Source of the DNA: Chloroflexota bacterium
GTDB lineage: Bacteria; Chloroflexota; Dehalococcoidia; Lucifugimonadales; Lucifugimonadaceae
Assembly (NCBI GenBank): GCA_016210435.1
Contig: JACQUF010000447.1
Coordinates: forward strand, 1-9,333
DNA: 9,333 nt
Reading direction: 5' to 3'
The notes beneath the pieces are model-generated. The model was given only the letters and a program-made list of their open reading frames with translations. It had not been told where the DNA came from and ran no database searches. A program made the position numbers and the translations under genes. Every line of letters starts with the position of its first letter. Position 1 is the stretch's first letter. Below are positions 1 through 6,712 of this stretch, piece after piece.

Positions 1-47
1 TGACCGAGCCGGGCAAGGCCCTGCTTACGAACTTTCTGAGGCTGTAG
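1..47 (+). CDS. trpG: C-terminal end of a probable anthranilate synthase glutaminase subunit (TrpG), partial
   Basis: Reading from base 3, the codons give TEPGKALLTNFLRL followed by TAG at 45-47. This resembles the usual extreme C-terminus of the TrpG/PabA class I glutamine amidotransferases, where a 'T..GK.LL.NFL' ending follows the last catalytic segment. Its place five bases before trpD is the normal operon position for trpG, whose product supplies ammonia to TrpE for anthranilate synthesis. Only about 14 residues are visible, with no catalytic residue among them, so the call rests on the tail pattern and the context. The other two forward frames give a stop at once or run into trpD out of phase. 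Confidence 0.72.
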   Translation, partial: TEPGKALLTNFLRL

Positions 48-52
48 CGCGC

Positions 53-1120
53 ATGTCTTCTCTCTTTGCGACATTCACAATCAAAGATGGCATCCAGGCT
101 TTGGTCGCCGGTCGAAACCTCGAGATGGGCGAGGCCGCCTCGGTCATGACCCAGATCATGTCCGGTGAGGCGACGCCGGGACAGATCGGTTCGTTCTTGA
201 CCGCACTTCGCATCAAGGGAGAAACGGCGGAAGAGATCGCTGGAATGGCACGCGTGATGCGGGAGAAGTCGCTTCACGTCGAATTCGGGGGCCCGCTGGT
301 CGATACGTGCGGCACTGGAGGGGACGGGCGCCGCACATTCAACATCTCGACCGCGGCGGCGTTCGTGGTGGCCGGGGCGGGCCTCCCGGTAGCAAAGCAT
401 GGCAATCGCGCGGCCTCAAGCGCGTCCGGGAGCGCGGACGTCCTCGAGCGCCTCGGGGTCAAGATCGCCCTCAATCCCGAGAGCGTGAGACGGTGCCTCG
501 AGGAGGTAAGCATCGGTTTCATGTTTGCGCAGGCGTTCCACCCGGCCATGAAATTCGCCGCGCCCGTTCGCCGGGAGATCGGCATCCGAACGGTTTTCAA
601 TATCCTGGGACCGTTGACGAACCCTGCCGGCGCCCGGGCCCAGCTGATCGGCATCGCCGAAGAGTCACTTGCAGACAAGGTTGCGCGTGCACTGGCTCTT
701 CTGGGCACCGACCACGCGTTCATCGTCCACGGCGCCGATGGTTCGGACGAGATCGCGGTGCAGGGGACGTCGACGGTGTGGCAGGTCAAGGACGGCGATG
801 TGAAAAAGCGCCGGGCTGATACCGCGGCATTCGGGCTCCCGGAGTGCTCCTCGGAACACCTCGTGGCCGATTCGGTCGAAACATCAGCTTCGATCGTGCG
901 TTCCGTCCTGGCGGGTAAAGGAAGCGGGCACAACTACCCGCCGAGTCCCGAGCGATCGCAGCGCACCGCCGTCGTAATCAACGCGGCTGCGGCCCTGGTA
1001 GCGGGCGGGAAGGCCTCCAGTTTTCAGGAAGCGGCAGACCTTGCCATGAATTCGATAGATTCCGGCAAGGCGGCCGCGCGACTGGAGTCGCTCGCCCGGC
1101 TGAGCCAGACGCTGCCATGA
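53..1120 (+). CDS. trpD: Anthranilate phosphoribosyltransferase
   Basis: TrpD transfers the phosphoribosyl group of PRPP to anthranilate, the second step of tryptophan synthesis, in the cytoplasm. The 355-residue product has the family motifs in order: the small helical N-terminal domain with GEATPGQIGSFLTALRIKGET (about 38-58, given here as the recognised block), the PRPP-binding DTCGTGGDG (84-92), NIST (97-100), KHGNRAASS (115-123), ADVLE (128-132), FAQAFHPAMK (158-167) and ILGPLTNPA (184-192). The acidic pair D232-E233 that binds metal is in 'GSDEI'. The protein is slightly longer than the usual 335-350 residues, with about nine extra N-terminal residues and a small insertion near 'GSGHNYPPSPERS', where relatives have a short GP.RD turn. 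A GAGG lies 11 bases before the ATG, a long spacing, so coupling to trpG is likely. The stop overlaps the trpC start (ATGA). Confidence 0.97.
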   Translation: MSSLFATFTIKDGIQALVAGRNLEMGEAASVMTQIMSGEATPGQIGSFLTALRIKGETAEEIAGMARVMREKSLHVEFGGPLVDTCGTGGDGRRTFNISTAAAFVVAGAGLPVAKHGNRAASSASGSADVLERLGVKIALNPESVRRCLEEVSIGFMFAQAFHPAMKFAAPVRREIGIRTVFNILGPLTNPAGARAQLIGIAEESLADKVARALALLGTDHAFIVHGADGSDEIAVQGTSTVWQVKDGDVKKRRADTAAFGLPECSSEHLVADSVETSASIVRSVLAGKGSGHNYPPSPERSQRTAVVINAAAALVAGGKASSFQEAADLAMNSIDSGKAAARLESLARLSQTLP

Positions 1121-2031
1121 CCAGACGAGCGCCAAAAACGGGCACCGTGCTCGATCGCATCCTTGCGGTCAAGGCGTACGTGGTCGCGCGGCAGAAGACC
1201 GACACTCCGCTTGCTGATCTCAAGTCGCGAATCGCTGACCTCCCGCCCGCGGCCAATTTTTCCGGGGCGCTCAGACGGCCGGGGGTCGCGCTGATCGCAG
1301 AGATGAAGAGAGCTTCTCCATCCGGCGGAGAACTTCAGCTCGACCTGGACCCGCGGCGGCAGGCGGCGGTCTACTGCTCGGCAGGCGCGGCCGCGATTTC
1401 TGTTCTTACCGAAGAAAAATACTTCCTCGGCTCGCTGGAGGACCTCAGGATCGTCAAGGGGGTCGCCGGCGGCCGCGGTCTGCCCGTGCTTCAGAAGGAC
1501 TTCATCTTCGACGAGTACCAGGTCTACGAGGCACGCGCATGCGGCGCCGACGCGGTTTTGTTGATCGTTGCGGTCCTCGAGCGGTCAAAGGTGCGAGACC
1601 TGCGGGAACTAGCGGCAGATCTCGGTCTGGGAGTACTTGTCGAGTCCCACGACGAATCGGAGCTGGAGATCGCGGTCGAGTCCGGGGCCGAAGTTCTCGG
1701 CATCAACAACCGGAACCTGCGAACCCTCGAGACTTCATTGGAAGTTTTTGAACGGCTGGCGCCGCAGGTGCCCGCAGACCGCGTACTCGTAGCCGAAAGC
1801 GGGATGAAGGGAGTGGATGCCGTCGGCCGCGTGGCTCGTGCTGGCGCGAACGCGGTACTCGTGGGCGAATCGCTGATGCGCGCCGGAGCGGGCGTCGGAG
1901 AGTTGGCGCGCCAGCTTGCCGCGATAGAAATCGGCAGCTCAAGTCCCCGCAAACCACGTCATCCGGAAGTTAGTCCATTAACGCCCCCTCCTCGGGAAGG
2001 AGGGGGTACGGGGGTGGAGGCACTGCGGTAG
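1117..2031 (+). CDS. trpC: Indole-3-glycerol phosphate synthase with repeat-derived C-terminal tail
   Basis: TrpC closes carboxyphenylamino-deoxyribulose phosphate to indole-3-glycerol phosphate. The (beta/alpha)8-barrel motifs are all present: IAEMKRASPSGG (60-71, catalytic Lys and phosphate loop), LTEEKYFLGS (97-106), LQKDFIFDEYQ (125-135, catalytic Lys), GADAVLLIVA (143-152), LVESHDE (174-180, where relatives usually have LVEVHDE), GINNRNLRT (195-203), AESGM (226-230) and VGESLMR (249-255). The start overlaps the trpD stop by four bases. The barrel ends near residue 270, yet the frame runs to 304. Residues 271-287 match nothing I recognise, and residues 288-304 are encoded by the left half of the inverted-repeat element at 1978-2084, which also supplies the TAG stop. 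The catalytic domain looks intact, so the tail is probably tolerated. trpF continues in the same frame one codon after the stop. Confidence 0.96.
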   Translation: MTRRAPKTGTVLDRILAVKAYVVARQKTDTPLADLKSRIADLPPAANFSGALRRPGVALIAEMKRASPSGGELQLDLDPRRQAAVYCSAGAAAISVLTEEKYFLGSLEDLRIVKGVAGGRGLPVLQKDFIFDEYQVYEARACGADAVLLIVAVLERSKVRDLRELAADLGLGVLVESHDESELEIAVESGAEVLGINNRNLRTLETSLEVFERLAPQVPADRVLVAESGMKGVDAVGRVARAGANAVLVGESLMRAGAGVGELARQLAAIEIGSSSPRKPRHPEVSPLTPPPREGGGTGVEALR

Positions 2032-2084
2032 GCGATGCCCACCCCCACCCCGCCAGCCTCGCCCTCCTGGGGAGGGGCATTTAA
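1978..2084. repeat. GC-rich inverted-repeat element (REP/MITE-like) spanning the trpC/trpF junction
   Basis: The ends read TTAACGCCCC (from 1978) and GGGGCATTTAA (to 2084), and the two halves are imperfect reverse complements along their length. Three local hairpins can be drawn. HP1 has a perfect 9-bp stem (1984-1992 with 1998-2006). HP2 has a perfect 8-bp stem, GGGGGTGG at 2010-2017 with CCACCCCC at 2039-2046. HP3 has a 6-bp stem (2062-2067 with 2071-2076). The 21-base HP2 loop (2018-2038) contains both the trpC stop TAG (2029-2031) and the trpF start ATG (2035-2037). The element encodes TrpC residues 288-304 and TrpF residues 1-17. TTAA at both ends could be a target duplication or part of the terminal repeat; that cannot be decided from one copy. 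No transposase is present, so if mobile it would be non-autonomous. Confidence 0.72.
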
Positions 2085-2751
2085 GCCGGGTACCCCGAAA
2101 ATAAAGATCTGCGGCCTGAGAGACGCCGACAGTGCCCTGATCGCCGCGGATGCGGGGGCGGACTATCTGGGCTTCGTGTTTGTCGAAAAGGTACGGCGCC
2201 AGCTGCTCCCTCCCCAAGGGAAGGCGATCATTGCCCGGTTCCGCCACACGTGGAAACACGTCCAGGAGAGACAAAGCCCACCGAAGATCGTGGGCCTCTT
2301 CCGCAATCAACCTGCCAGTACGGTGAAGCAGGTCCTCGAGCAGTGCGGTCTCGATATCGTGCAGCTGTGCGGTGAAGAAGGTCACGATTACGCGAGAAGC
2401 CTTGGCGTCCAGGTCCTTCGCCAGGTGCGGGTCCGGCAATCGGATACCCCTTCGAGCCTGCGTGAGCGCGTGACGGCCGCCCTCGATGCCGGGGAGATGG
2501 TTGTCCTGGACCGTGACGATCCCCTGGTACCCGGCGGCGGCGGTGTTGCCTTCGATTGGAGGATCGCCGAGGGCGTCGCTGATCTGCCGAACGTTCTGCT
2601 ATCGGGCGGGTTGGACCCGGAGAATGTGGCAACAGCGGTCGGACGCGTCCATCCTTGGGGCGTGGACGTGTCCAGTGGCGTCGAAACTGCGGGCGTTAAG
2701 GACCCGGACAAGATCCGTTCGTTCATTGCCCGGGCCAGAGAGACGGGGTAG
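2035..2751 (+). CDS. trpF: Phosphoribosylanthranilate isomerase with repeat-derived N-terminus
   Basis: TrpF performs the Amadori rearrangement of phosphoribosylanthranilate, the step before TrpC. The family pattern is clear: KIKICGLRD (22-30, catalytic-base Cys26), ADYLGFVF (42-49), IVGLFRNQP (85-93), LDIVQLCGEE (106-115), VVLDRDDP (156-163, Asp159 in the position of the general acid), FDW (173-175), LSGGLDPENV (189-198) and GVDVSSGVE (209-217) with VKDPDKI. Relatives normally start directly at '(M)KIKICGL'. Here 21 extra residues precede it, of which 1-17 come from the inverted-repeat element. The ATG at 2035 is the only usual start codon in frame between the trpC stop and the conserved domain. 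Oddities are QLCG in place of the usual QLHG, GGGG (167-170) in place of GGTG, and an insertion with 'HTWKHVQERQSPP' (71-83). Translation is probably coupled to trpC, whose stop is three bases upstream. Confidence 0.94.
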   Translation: MPTPTPPASPSWGGAFKPGTPKIKICGLRDADSALIAADAGADYLGFVFVEKVRRQLLPPQGKAIIARFRHTWKHVQERQSPPKIVGLFRNQPASTVKQVLEQCGLDIVQLCGEEGHDYARSLGVQVLRQVRVRQSDTPSSLRERVTAALDAGEMVVLDRDDPLVPGGGGVAFDWRIAEGVADLPNVLLSGGLDPENVATAVGRVHPWGVDVSSGVETAGVKDPDKIRSFIARARETG

Positions 2752-2774
2752 GGGGCAATCTCCCGCCCCTACTC
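2746..2774. terminator. Hairpin between convergent trpF and glmS, possible bidirectional terminator
   Basis: GTAGGGG (2748-2754) pairs perfectly with CCCCTAC (2766-2772). One G-T and one G-C pair extend the stem to 2746/2774, around an 11-base loop. The trpF stop (TAG, 2749-2751) is in the left arm and the glmS stop (TAG on the minus strand, 2771-2769) is in the right arm. The position between converging genes fits termination of both transcripts, but there is no T-run on either side. It could instead be Rho-dependent or simply a short palindrome. Confidence 0.4.
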
Positions 2775-4610
2775 GACGGTGACTGTCTTTGCCAGATTCC
2801 GAGGCTTGTCGGGGTCCAGTCCGAGCCCGACTGCGGTGTGATAAGCGAGAAGCTGCATCGGGACCAGGGCCAGCAAGGGCGTGATCAATTCCGAGGCGTC
2901 CGGCAGGTAAACGACGTGGTCGGCGACCCTGTCCATCGCCTCGTCGCCTTCAGTCGCCAGTGCGATGACTTCTCCGCCCCTGGCCTTCACTTCGTTAATG
3001 TTCGAGAACATTTTCTCGTAGAGCGGTCCCCGGGTGGCGATCGCGATTGTCGGCATCGTTCTAGAGATGAGCGCGTTGACGCCGTGCTTCATTTCGCCAG
3101 CCGCATACCCCTCCGCGTGAATGTAGGCGATCTCCTTCATCTTCAGCGCTCCTTCGAGCGCGATCGGATAAAGAGGTCCGCGGCCCAGGTAGAGCAGGTG
3201 ATCGCGGCCCTTGATCGACTGGGCCAGCCGTTCGAGTTGACTATCAAGTCCTGCGAGGCCAGCCATCAGGCGCGGCAACTTTGCCAGTTCCTCGACCGCC
3301 GCGCGTTGCGCATCTGCCGACAGGCGGCCGCGCCGCACCGCGAGGTGCAGGGCGATCAGAGTCAGTACGACGACCGAGCATGCCATCGTCTTTGTCGCGG
3401 CTACACCGATTTCCTGGCCCGCACGCAGAAACACCGAACCTTCAGCCATGCGCGTTGCCTGAGAACCTTCGATCTCGGTGACTGCGATTCGACGAGCGCC
3501 CCGCCCGAGCGCCTCCTCCATGGCTGCAAGCGTGTCTGCAGTCTCCCCGGACTGGGTGACGGCGATAACCAGGGTGTTATGTCCGACCGCCGGGTTCCGG
3601 TATCGAAACTCCGAGGAGTTGTCGACCCGGGCGGGTATCCCTGCGAGCGCTTCTGCCAGGTAGCCTCCGACCATCGCCGCGTGCATGCTCGAACCCATCC
3701 CGACCAGCACGACGTTCTCAAGCCTGCGAATCTCCGCCTCAGATAGCGGGAAGTCCGGCAGCGCAATCTCGCCCCGATCGAAATTGACACGCTGCCTGAG
3801 GCTCGCGGTCACGGCCTCGGGCTGCTCCGAGATTTCCTTGGCCATGAAATGCGGGAACGCGCCCTTTGCCGCAGCCTCGTAGGTACGGTCCACCACTACG
3901 GGTTGCCTGGAAACACGCGTGCCGTTCAGGTCTGTTACTTCTATCCGGTCAGTCGTTGCAAGTGCGACCTCACCGCTTTCCAGGTATGCGATTCGATTCG
4001 TGTGCCGCAGCAGCGCCAGGAGGTCGCTTGCAAGCAGATTCTCGCCGTCGCCGTAGCCGCATACGACGCCCCCGGCGTTGCCCAGCCGCAGTCCCGCGAC
4101 CTTGTCTGGCTCGGCGGCCGAGACGGCGACCACTGCCGCGGCGCCGCGGATACGACGCGCCATCTTGCACATCGCAGCCGCCAGATCGTCGCCATCTTTC
4201 ATGAAACCGTCGATGAGATGGGCGATTACCTCGGTATCGGTCTCGGACCGGAAAACGCATCCGCGGGCGGCAAGCTCCGCCTTCAGTTCCAGATAGTTCT
4301 CCACGATGCCGTTGTGGACCACTGCGACCGAACCATCGGTGGATGTGTGCGGGTGGGCATTCTGGTCAGTGACAGCGCCATGTGTCGCCCACCTCGTGTG
4401 GCCGACTCCTGTGGTCCCCTTCGGCGGCTGCGCCTTCACCAGCTTCGCGAGCGCGTCGACCCTGCCAGCAAGCTTGTGGACCGATATCGCTCCGTCAAAA
4501 ACGACCGCAACGCCCGCGCTGTCATAGCCGCGATATTCGAGTGCCTTGAGACCTTCGACGAGGATCGGCGCGACGTCACGGTACCCGGTGCAAGCAATGA
4601 TTCCGCACAT
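2769..4610 (-). CDS. glmS: Glutamine--fructose-6-phosphate aminotransferase (isomerizing)
   Basis: GlmS makes glucosamine-6-phosphate from fructose-6-phosphate and glutamine, the entry step to UDP-GlcNAc and peptidoglycan. The 613 residues match the family length. The N-terminal Ntn-type glutaminase domain starts MCGIIACTG, so the catalytic Cys2 exposed by Met removal fixes the start. It continues with LEYRGYDSAG (24-33), HTRWATHG (71-78), NGIVENY and SETDTEVIAHL. 'AKEISEQPEAV' begins the linker to two SIS sugar-isomerase domains (roughly 295-430 and 465-600), with SGETADT, EGALKMKEIAYIHAEGY and GEMKHG. The C-terminus DKPRNLAKTVTVE is the conserved tail that reaches the active site. The ATG follows the plsC stop by six bases, with GAGG directly against it, so translational coupling is likely. 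Nothing suggests loss of activity. Confidence 0.98.
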   Translation of the reverse strand: MCGIIACTGYRDVAPILVEGLKALEYRGYDSAGVAVVFDGAISVHKLAGRVDALAKLVKAQPPKGTTGVGHTRWATHGAVTDQNAHPHTSTDGSVAVVHNGIVENYLELKAELAARGCVFRSETDTEVIAHLIDGFMKDGDDLAAAMCKMARRIRGAAAVVAVSAAEPDKVAGLRLGNAGGVVCGYGDGENLLASDLLALLRHTNRIAYLESGEVALATTDRIEVTDLNGTRVSRQPVVVDRTYEAAAKGAFPHFMAKEISEQPEAVTASLRQRVNFDRGEIALPDFPLSEAEIRRLENVVLVGMGSSMHAAMVGGYLAEALAGIPARVDNSSEFRYRNPAVGHNTLVIAVTQSGETADTLAAMEEALGRGARRIAVTEIEGSQATRMAEGSVFLRAGQEIGVAATKTMACSVVVLTLIALHLAVRRGRLSADAQRAAVEELAKLPRLMAGLAGLDSQLERLAQSIKGRDHLLYLGRGPLYPIALEGALKMKEIAYIHAEGYAAGEMKHGVNALISRTMPTIAIATRGPLYEKMFSNINEVKARGGEVIALATEGDEAMDRVADHVVYLPDASELITPLLALVPMQLLAYHTAVGLGLDPDKPRNLAKTVTVE

Positions 4611-4616
4611 CCTCGA

Positions 4617-5375
4617 TCAGGCCCGCCGGCTGCCAGCAGCCAGGGATGTTTTTTCAGCAACGGGGGCGCCGCCGGCCTCAGCTGCCGGTGACTCGGCATC
4701 GAAATCGATGGTGTGCCGCCATTCGCGGTCGGTCTCCGATGCGTAATGACCGTGGTATTTCGAAGGTATCAGGCAGGCGATCCGTGCCATGATTTCGGTC
4801 GTGATTTCTTCCATTGTCTGCTTGTCTATGCTCGTCAACGGCTTGAGCCTGAACGGCCGGCCGATCTTCACGTGTATCCTGCCCGCAGGGTAGAACACTC
4901 GCATATAGCTGCCGTAAGTCTCTGTGCCGGAGATCCCAAGTGGCAACAGCGCGGCGCCGCTGCGTGTCGCCAGGCTCGCGATACCGGGCCGCGCCCTTCG
5001 CATCTTGCCAGGGCTGCGCGTTCCCTCAGGGAAGAGCGTCACCACCCCGTTTGGAAGCGCGAGTTGCCCCAGCACCCACCGATAGGCGCCGAAGTCTGCT
5101 TGCTCGCGTCTTACCGGGTGCGCCCCGTATGCCTTTAAGAAGAGCGCCGAAGGAGGAAACCAGAAGAGCCCATCCTTTGCGAGGAAACGCGAAGTCCTCG
5201 GCAAGCTTACCGCGACGATGGGCGGATCCATGTTGCTCTGATGGTTGGCCACGACGATGAGCGGGCCGCGTTTCGGGACGTTCTCCCGGCCTTCGACCCT
5301 GAAATCGCTGAAGAGGGCAAGGGTACCCCTCAGCGCGAAGTTGCAGCTCCGATACCACGCGAAATTGAATGCCAT
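4617..5375 (-). CDS. plsC: 1-acyl-sn-glycerol-3-phosphate acyltransferase (PlsC family)
   Basis: This membrane-associated enzyme would acylate lysophosphatidic acid to phosphatidic acid in phospholipid synthesis. In 252 residues it shows the acyltransferase motifs: block I NHQSNMD (44-50, the H-x4-D catalytic pair His45/Asp50), a basic segment AYGAHPVRRE (82-91), block III LFPEGTRSPG (114-123) for glycerol-phosphate binding, and 'LLPLGISGTE' further on. The N-terminus is moderately hydrophobic and may form an interfacial or membrane helix. About the last 25 residues are Ala/Gly/Glu-rich and outside the domain. The start codon shares one base with the cmk stop (TGATG on the minus strand), and glmS begins six bases after its stop. 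The cmk-plsC pairing is a familiar arrangement in several phyla. Exact acyl-donor or acceptor specificity cannot be read from sequence. Confidence 0.92.
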   Translation of the reverse strand: MAFNFAWYRSCNFALRGTLALFSDFRVEGRENVPKRGPLIVVANHQSNMDPPIVAVSLPRTSRFLAKDGLFWFPPSALFLKAYGAHPVRREQADFGAYRWVLGQLALPNGVVTLFPEGTRSPGKMRRARPGIASLATRSGAALLPLGISGTETYGSYMRVFYPAGRIHVKIGRPFRLKPLTSIDKQTMEEITTEIMARIACLIPSKYHGHYASETDREWRHTIDFDAESPAAEAGGAPVAEKTSLAAGSRRA

Positions 5376-6052
5376 CAGCCGCCGCCGGCCAGTTTCTCGA
5401 TAGCCGACACGACTTCTTCGAGCTCCATGTTGTCCGTCTTCACGACATGCGCGCCCCTGGCCGCCCTGAGCGGCGAGGCGTCTCGCTCCGAATCCCGCCG
5501 GTCCCGCCCGCGCAGCGACGCAAGGATCTCATCGTACGATGCGGCTTCGCCACGCCCCACAAGCTCGTCGTATCTGCGGCGTGCCCGCGTTTCCGGTGTG
5601 GCTGTCAGGAAAATCTTCAGATCGGCGTCAGGGAGCACGACGGTGCCGATGTCCCGTCCGACCATGACGATCGATTCGGACGCAGCTATCCTCCGCTGGG
5701 CCGCCACCATATGCCGGCGCACCTCCTGAACTGCCGATACCAGCGAGGCCGCGTCGCTCACGCTCTCTGATTTGAGCCGGGCGCTGACGTCTTTCCCATC
5801 TACCAGGATTTTCGATTCCCCATCCGGGTCCCCGCCCACTGCCAGGCGCATGGTCGCAGCGAGGCTGCCGAGCGCGGCGGAGTCCTTCAGGTCGATCTCC
5901 CTGTCCAGGGCGGCGAGGGCGACTGCGCGGTAGGTGAGTCCGGTATCCAGGAAGCGACAGCCGAGCCGCCTGGCAAGGAGCCGGCCAACCGAAGTCTTGC
6001 CCGCCCCCACCGGCCCGTCGATGGCTATCTGGAAGACCCCTTGTCGCTTCAT
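5375..6052 (-). CDS. cmk: Cytidylate (CMP/dCMP) kinase
   Basis: Cmk phosphorylates CMP and dCMP with ATP to keep CTP and dCTP pools. The 225-residue length is typical. It has the P-loop GPVGAGKTS (13-21), the substrate segment FLDTGLTYRAVA (34-45, usually DTGAMYRA), RLKSESVSD (92-100) at the CMP-binding region, VMVGRDIGTVVLPDADLKIF (129-148, usually MEGRDIG) and the lid/C-terminal block RDRRDSERDASPL (183-195). Substitutions at DTG-LT and M-V-GRD are conservative for the fold. The protein is the first gene of the minus-strand cmk-plsC-glmS run. Its start MKRQGVFQIAIDG places the first beta strand at the usual distance; only a weak GAG-containing site precedes it. Confidence 0.96.
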   Translation of the reverse strand: MKRQGVFQIAIDGPVGAGKTSVGRLLARRLGCRFLDTGLTYRAVALAALDREIDLKDSAALGSLAATMRLAVGGDPDGESKILVDGKDVSARLKSESVSDAASLVSAVQEVRRHMVAAQRRIAASESIVMVGRDIGTVVLPDADLKIFLTATPETRARRRYDELVGRGEAASYDEILASLRGRDRRDSERDASPLRAARGAHVVKTDNMELEEVVSAIEKLAGGG

Positions 6053-6096
6053 TCGTTAGATCTCGTAAGGCATGGTGGTTCATACTTATACGCCGC
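6053..6096. promoter_or_regulatory. Short divergent promoter region between cmk and the cvpA-like gene
   Basis: Only 44 bases separate two divergent starts, and the AT-rich core CATACTTATA (6081-6090) lies in otherwise GC-rich DNA. On the + strand TTATAC (6086-6091) ends five bases before the ATG at 6097, and CATACT (6081-6086) lies ten bases before it. No purine-rich ribosome site is present, which suggests a leaderless + transcript. On the minus strand the same bases read TATAAG (6090-6085), a fair -10 for cmk with its -35 region inside the neighbouring gene. No convincing -35 was found for the + direction. This is inferred from base composition and position only. Confidence 0.35.
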
Positions 6097-6702
6097 ATGA
6101 ACCTTCTTGACTGGGCAATCCTAACGCTCGTGGTAGCCGGCGCCATTTTCGGCCTGCGAACGGGGGCCGTTCGCACCGCCCTCACCGTCGCCGGCCTCTG
6201 GCTTGCGATGTTGCTGGCCGGCCAGTTCGCCGGCCGTATTGTCCCTGCGTTCACCGACTCGATCACCAATGAGGCCGTCATCACCGCGATTGGCTACGTC
6301 GTTATTTTCATCGTCGTATTCATAGGTGTGTCGGTAGCTTCGAGTATCGTGGGGGTCGCGCTCAAGATCACGATGACCGCCTGGCTCGACAAGCTGGCAG
6401 GCGCGGTGGTCGGTATGATCGTGGGTGTTCTGGCCACGCTGGCGTTGACGATGGTGCTCGCCAGGTTCGCCTACGTCTTCGACCCGGCGGACAAGGGCGA
6501 TGAATCCAGGATGGACGCGACGGTCGAACGGTATATTGGGTCGAATGCCAGGGACAAGGTGGACGGCCTTCTCATCGGGTCGGCATTAGTGCCAGTATTA
6601 GTAGAGATCGTTGACTTCGTGCCGGGCGATACCATGGGGCTTGTGCCTGTCGAATTCCGCACGGCATTCGATATATTGGAGTCACGTGTCGATAGGGGTT
6701 AG
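6097..6702 (+). CDS. CvpA-family integral membrane protein
   Basis: The 201-residue product has the CvpA (colicin V production protein) layout. It starts with MNLLDWAIL, followed by a helix and GLRTGAVRTAL, where relatives have G.rrG.vr. Four membrane helices are predicted by eye at about 5-24, 29-50, 62-90 and 99-124. LDKLAGAVVGMIVG (97-110) corresponds to the family's 'LDrllGavfGl.rG' before the last helix. Residues 130-201 form a soluble, acidic tail. The molecular role of the family is unsettled; it is linked to colicin V export and envelope stress in enterobacteria, and should not be read as evidence of bacteriocin production here. No Shine-Dalgarno sequence precedes the ATG. The stop TAG (6700-6702) overlaps the ribosome site of the next gene. 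Confidence 0.82.
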   Translation: MNLLDWAILTLVVAGAIFGLRTGAVRTALTVAGLWLAMLLAGQFAGRIVPAFTDSITNEAVITAIGYVVIFIVVFIGVSVASSIVGVALKITMTAWLDKLAGAVVGMIVGVLATLALTMVLARFAYVFDPADKGDESRMDATVERYIGSNARDKVDGLLIGSALVPVLVEIVDFVPGDTMGLVPVEFRTAFDILESRVDRG

Positions 6703-6706
6703 GTGA
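6701..6706 (+). promoter_or_regulatory. Ribosome binding site of the HNH gene
   Basis: AGGTGA starts within the stop codon of the CvpA-family gene and lies six bases before the ATG at 6713. It is the clearest Shine-Dalgarno sequence in the window and supports that start. The overlap suggests that the HNH gene is translated from the same mRNA as its upstream neighbour. Confidence 0.65.
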
Positions 6707-6712
6707 AAGTTT

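Noticed and set aside
307..819. Arg/Gly-rich frame inside trpD on the + strand, and a 219-codon minus frame across 274-933.
   Set aside because: Both overlap the conserved core of TrpD and have compositions typical of out-of-phase reading.
4600..4640. Possible glmS ribozyme or leader upstream of glmS.
   Set aside because: Only six bases separate the plsC stop from the glmS start, so there is no room for a leader; the Gram-positive glmS ribozyme is absent.
2838..4691. Two long + strand open frames (2838-3746 and 3849-4691) opposite glmS.
   Set aside because: They lie entirely antisense to a full-length glmS with intact motifs, have Arg/Cys/His-rich composition and match no family I know; long antisense frames are expected in high-GC genes.
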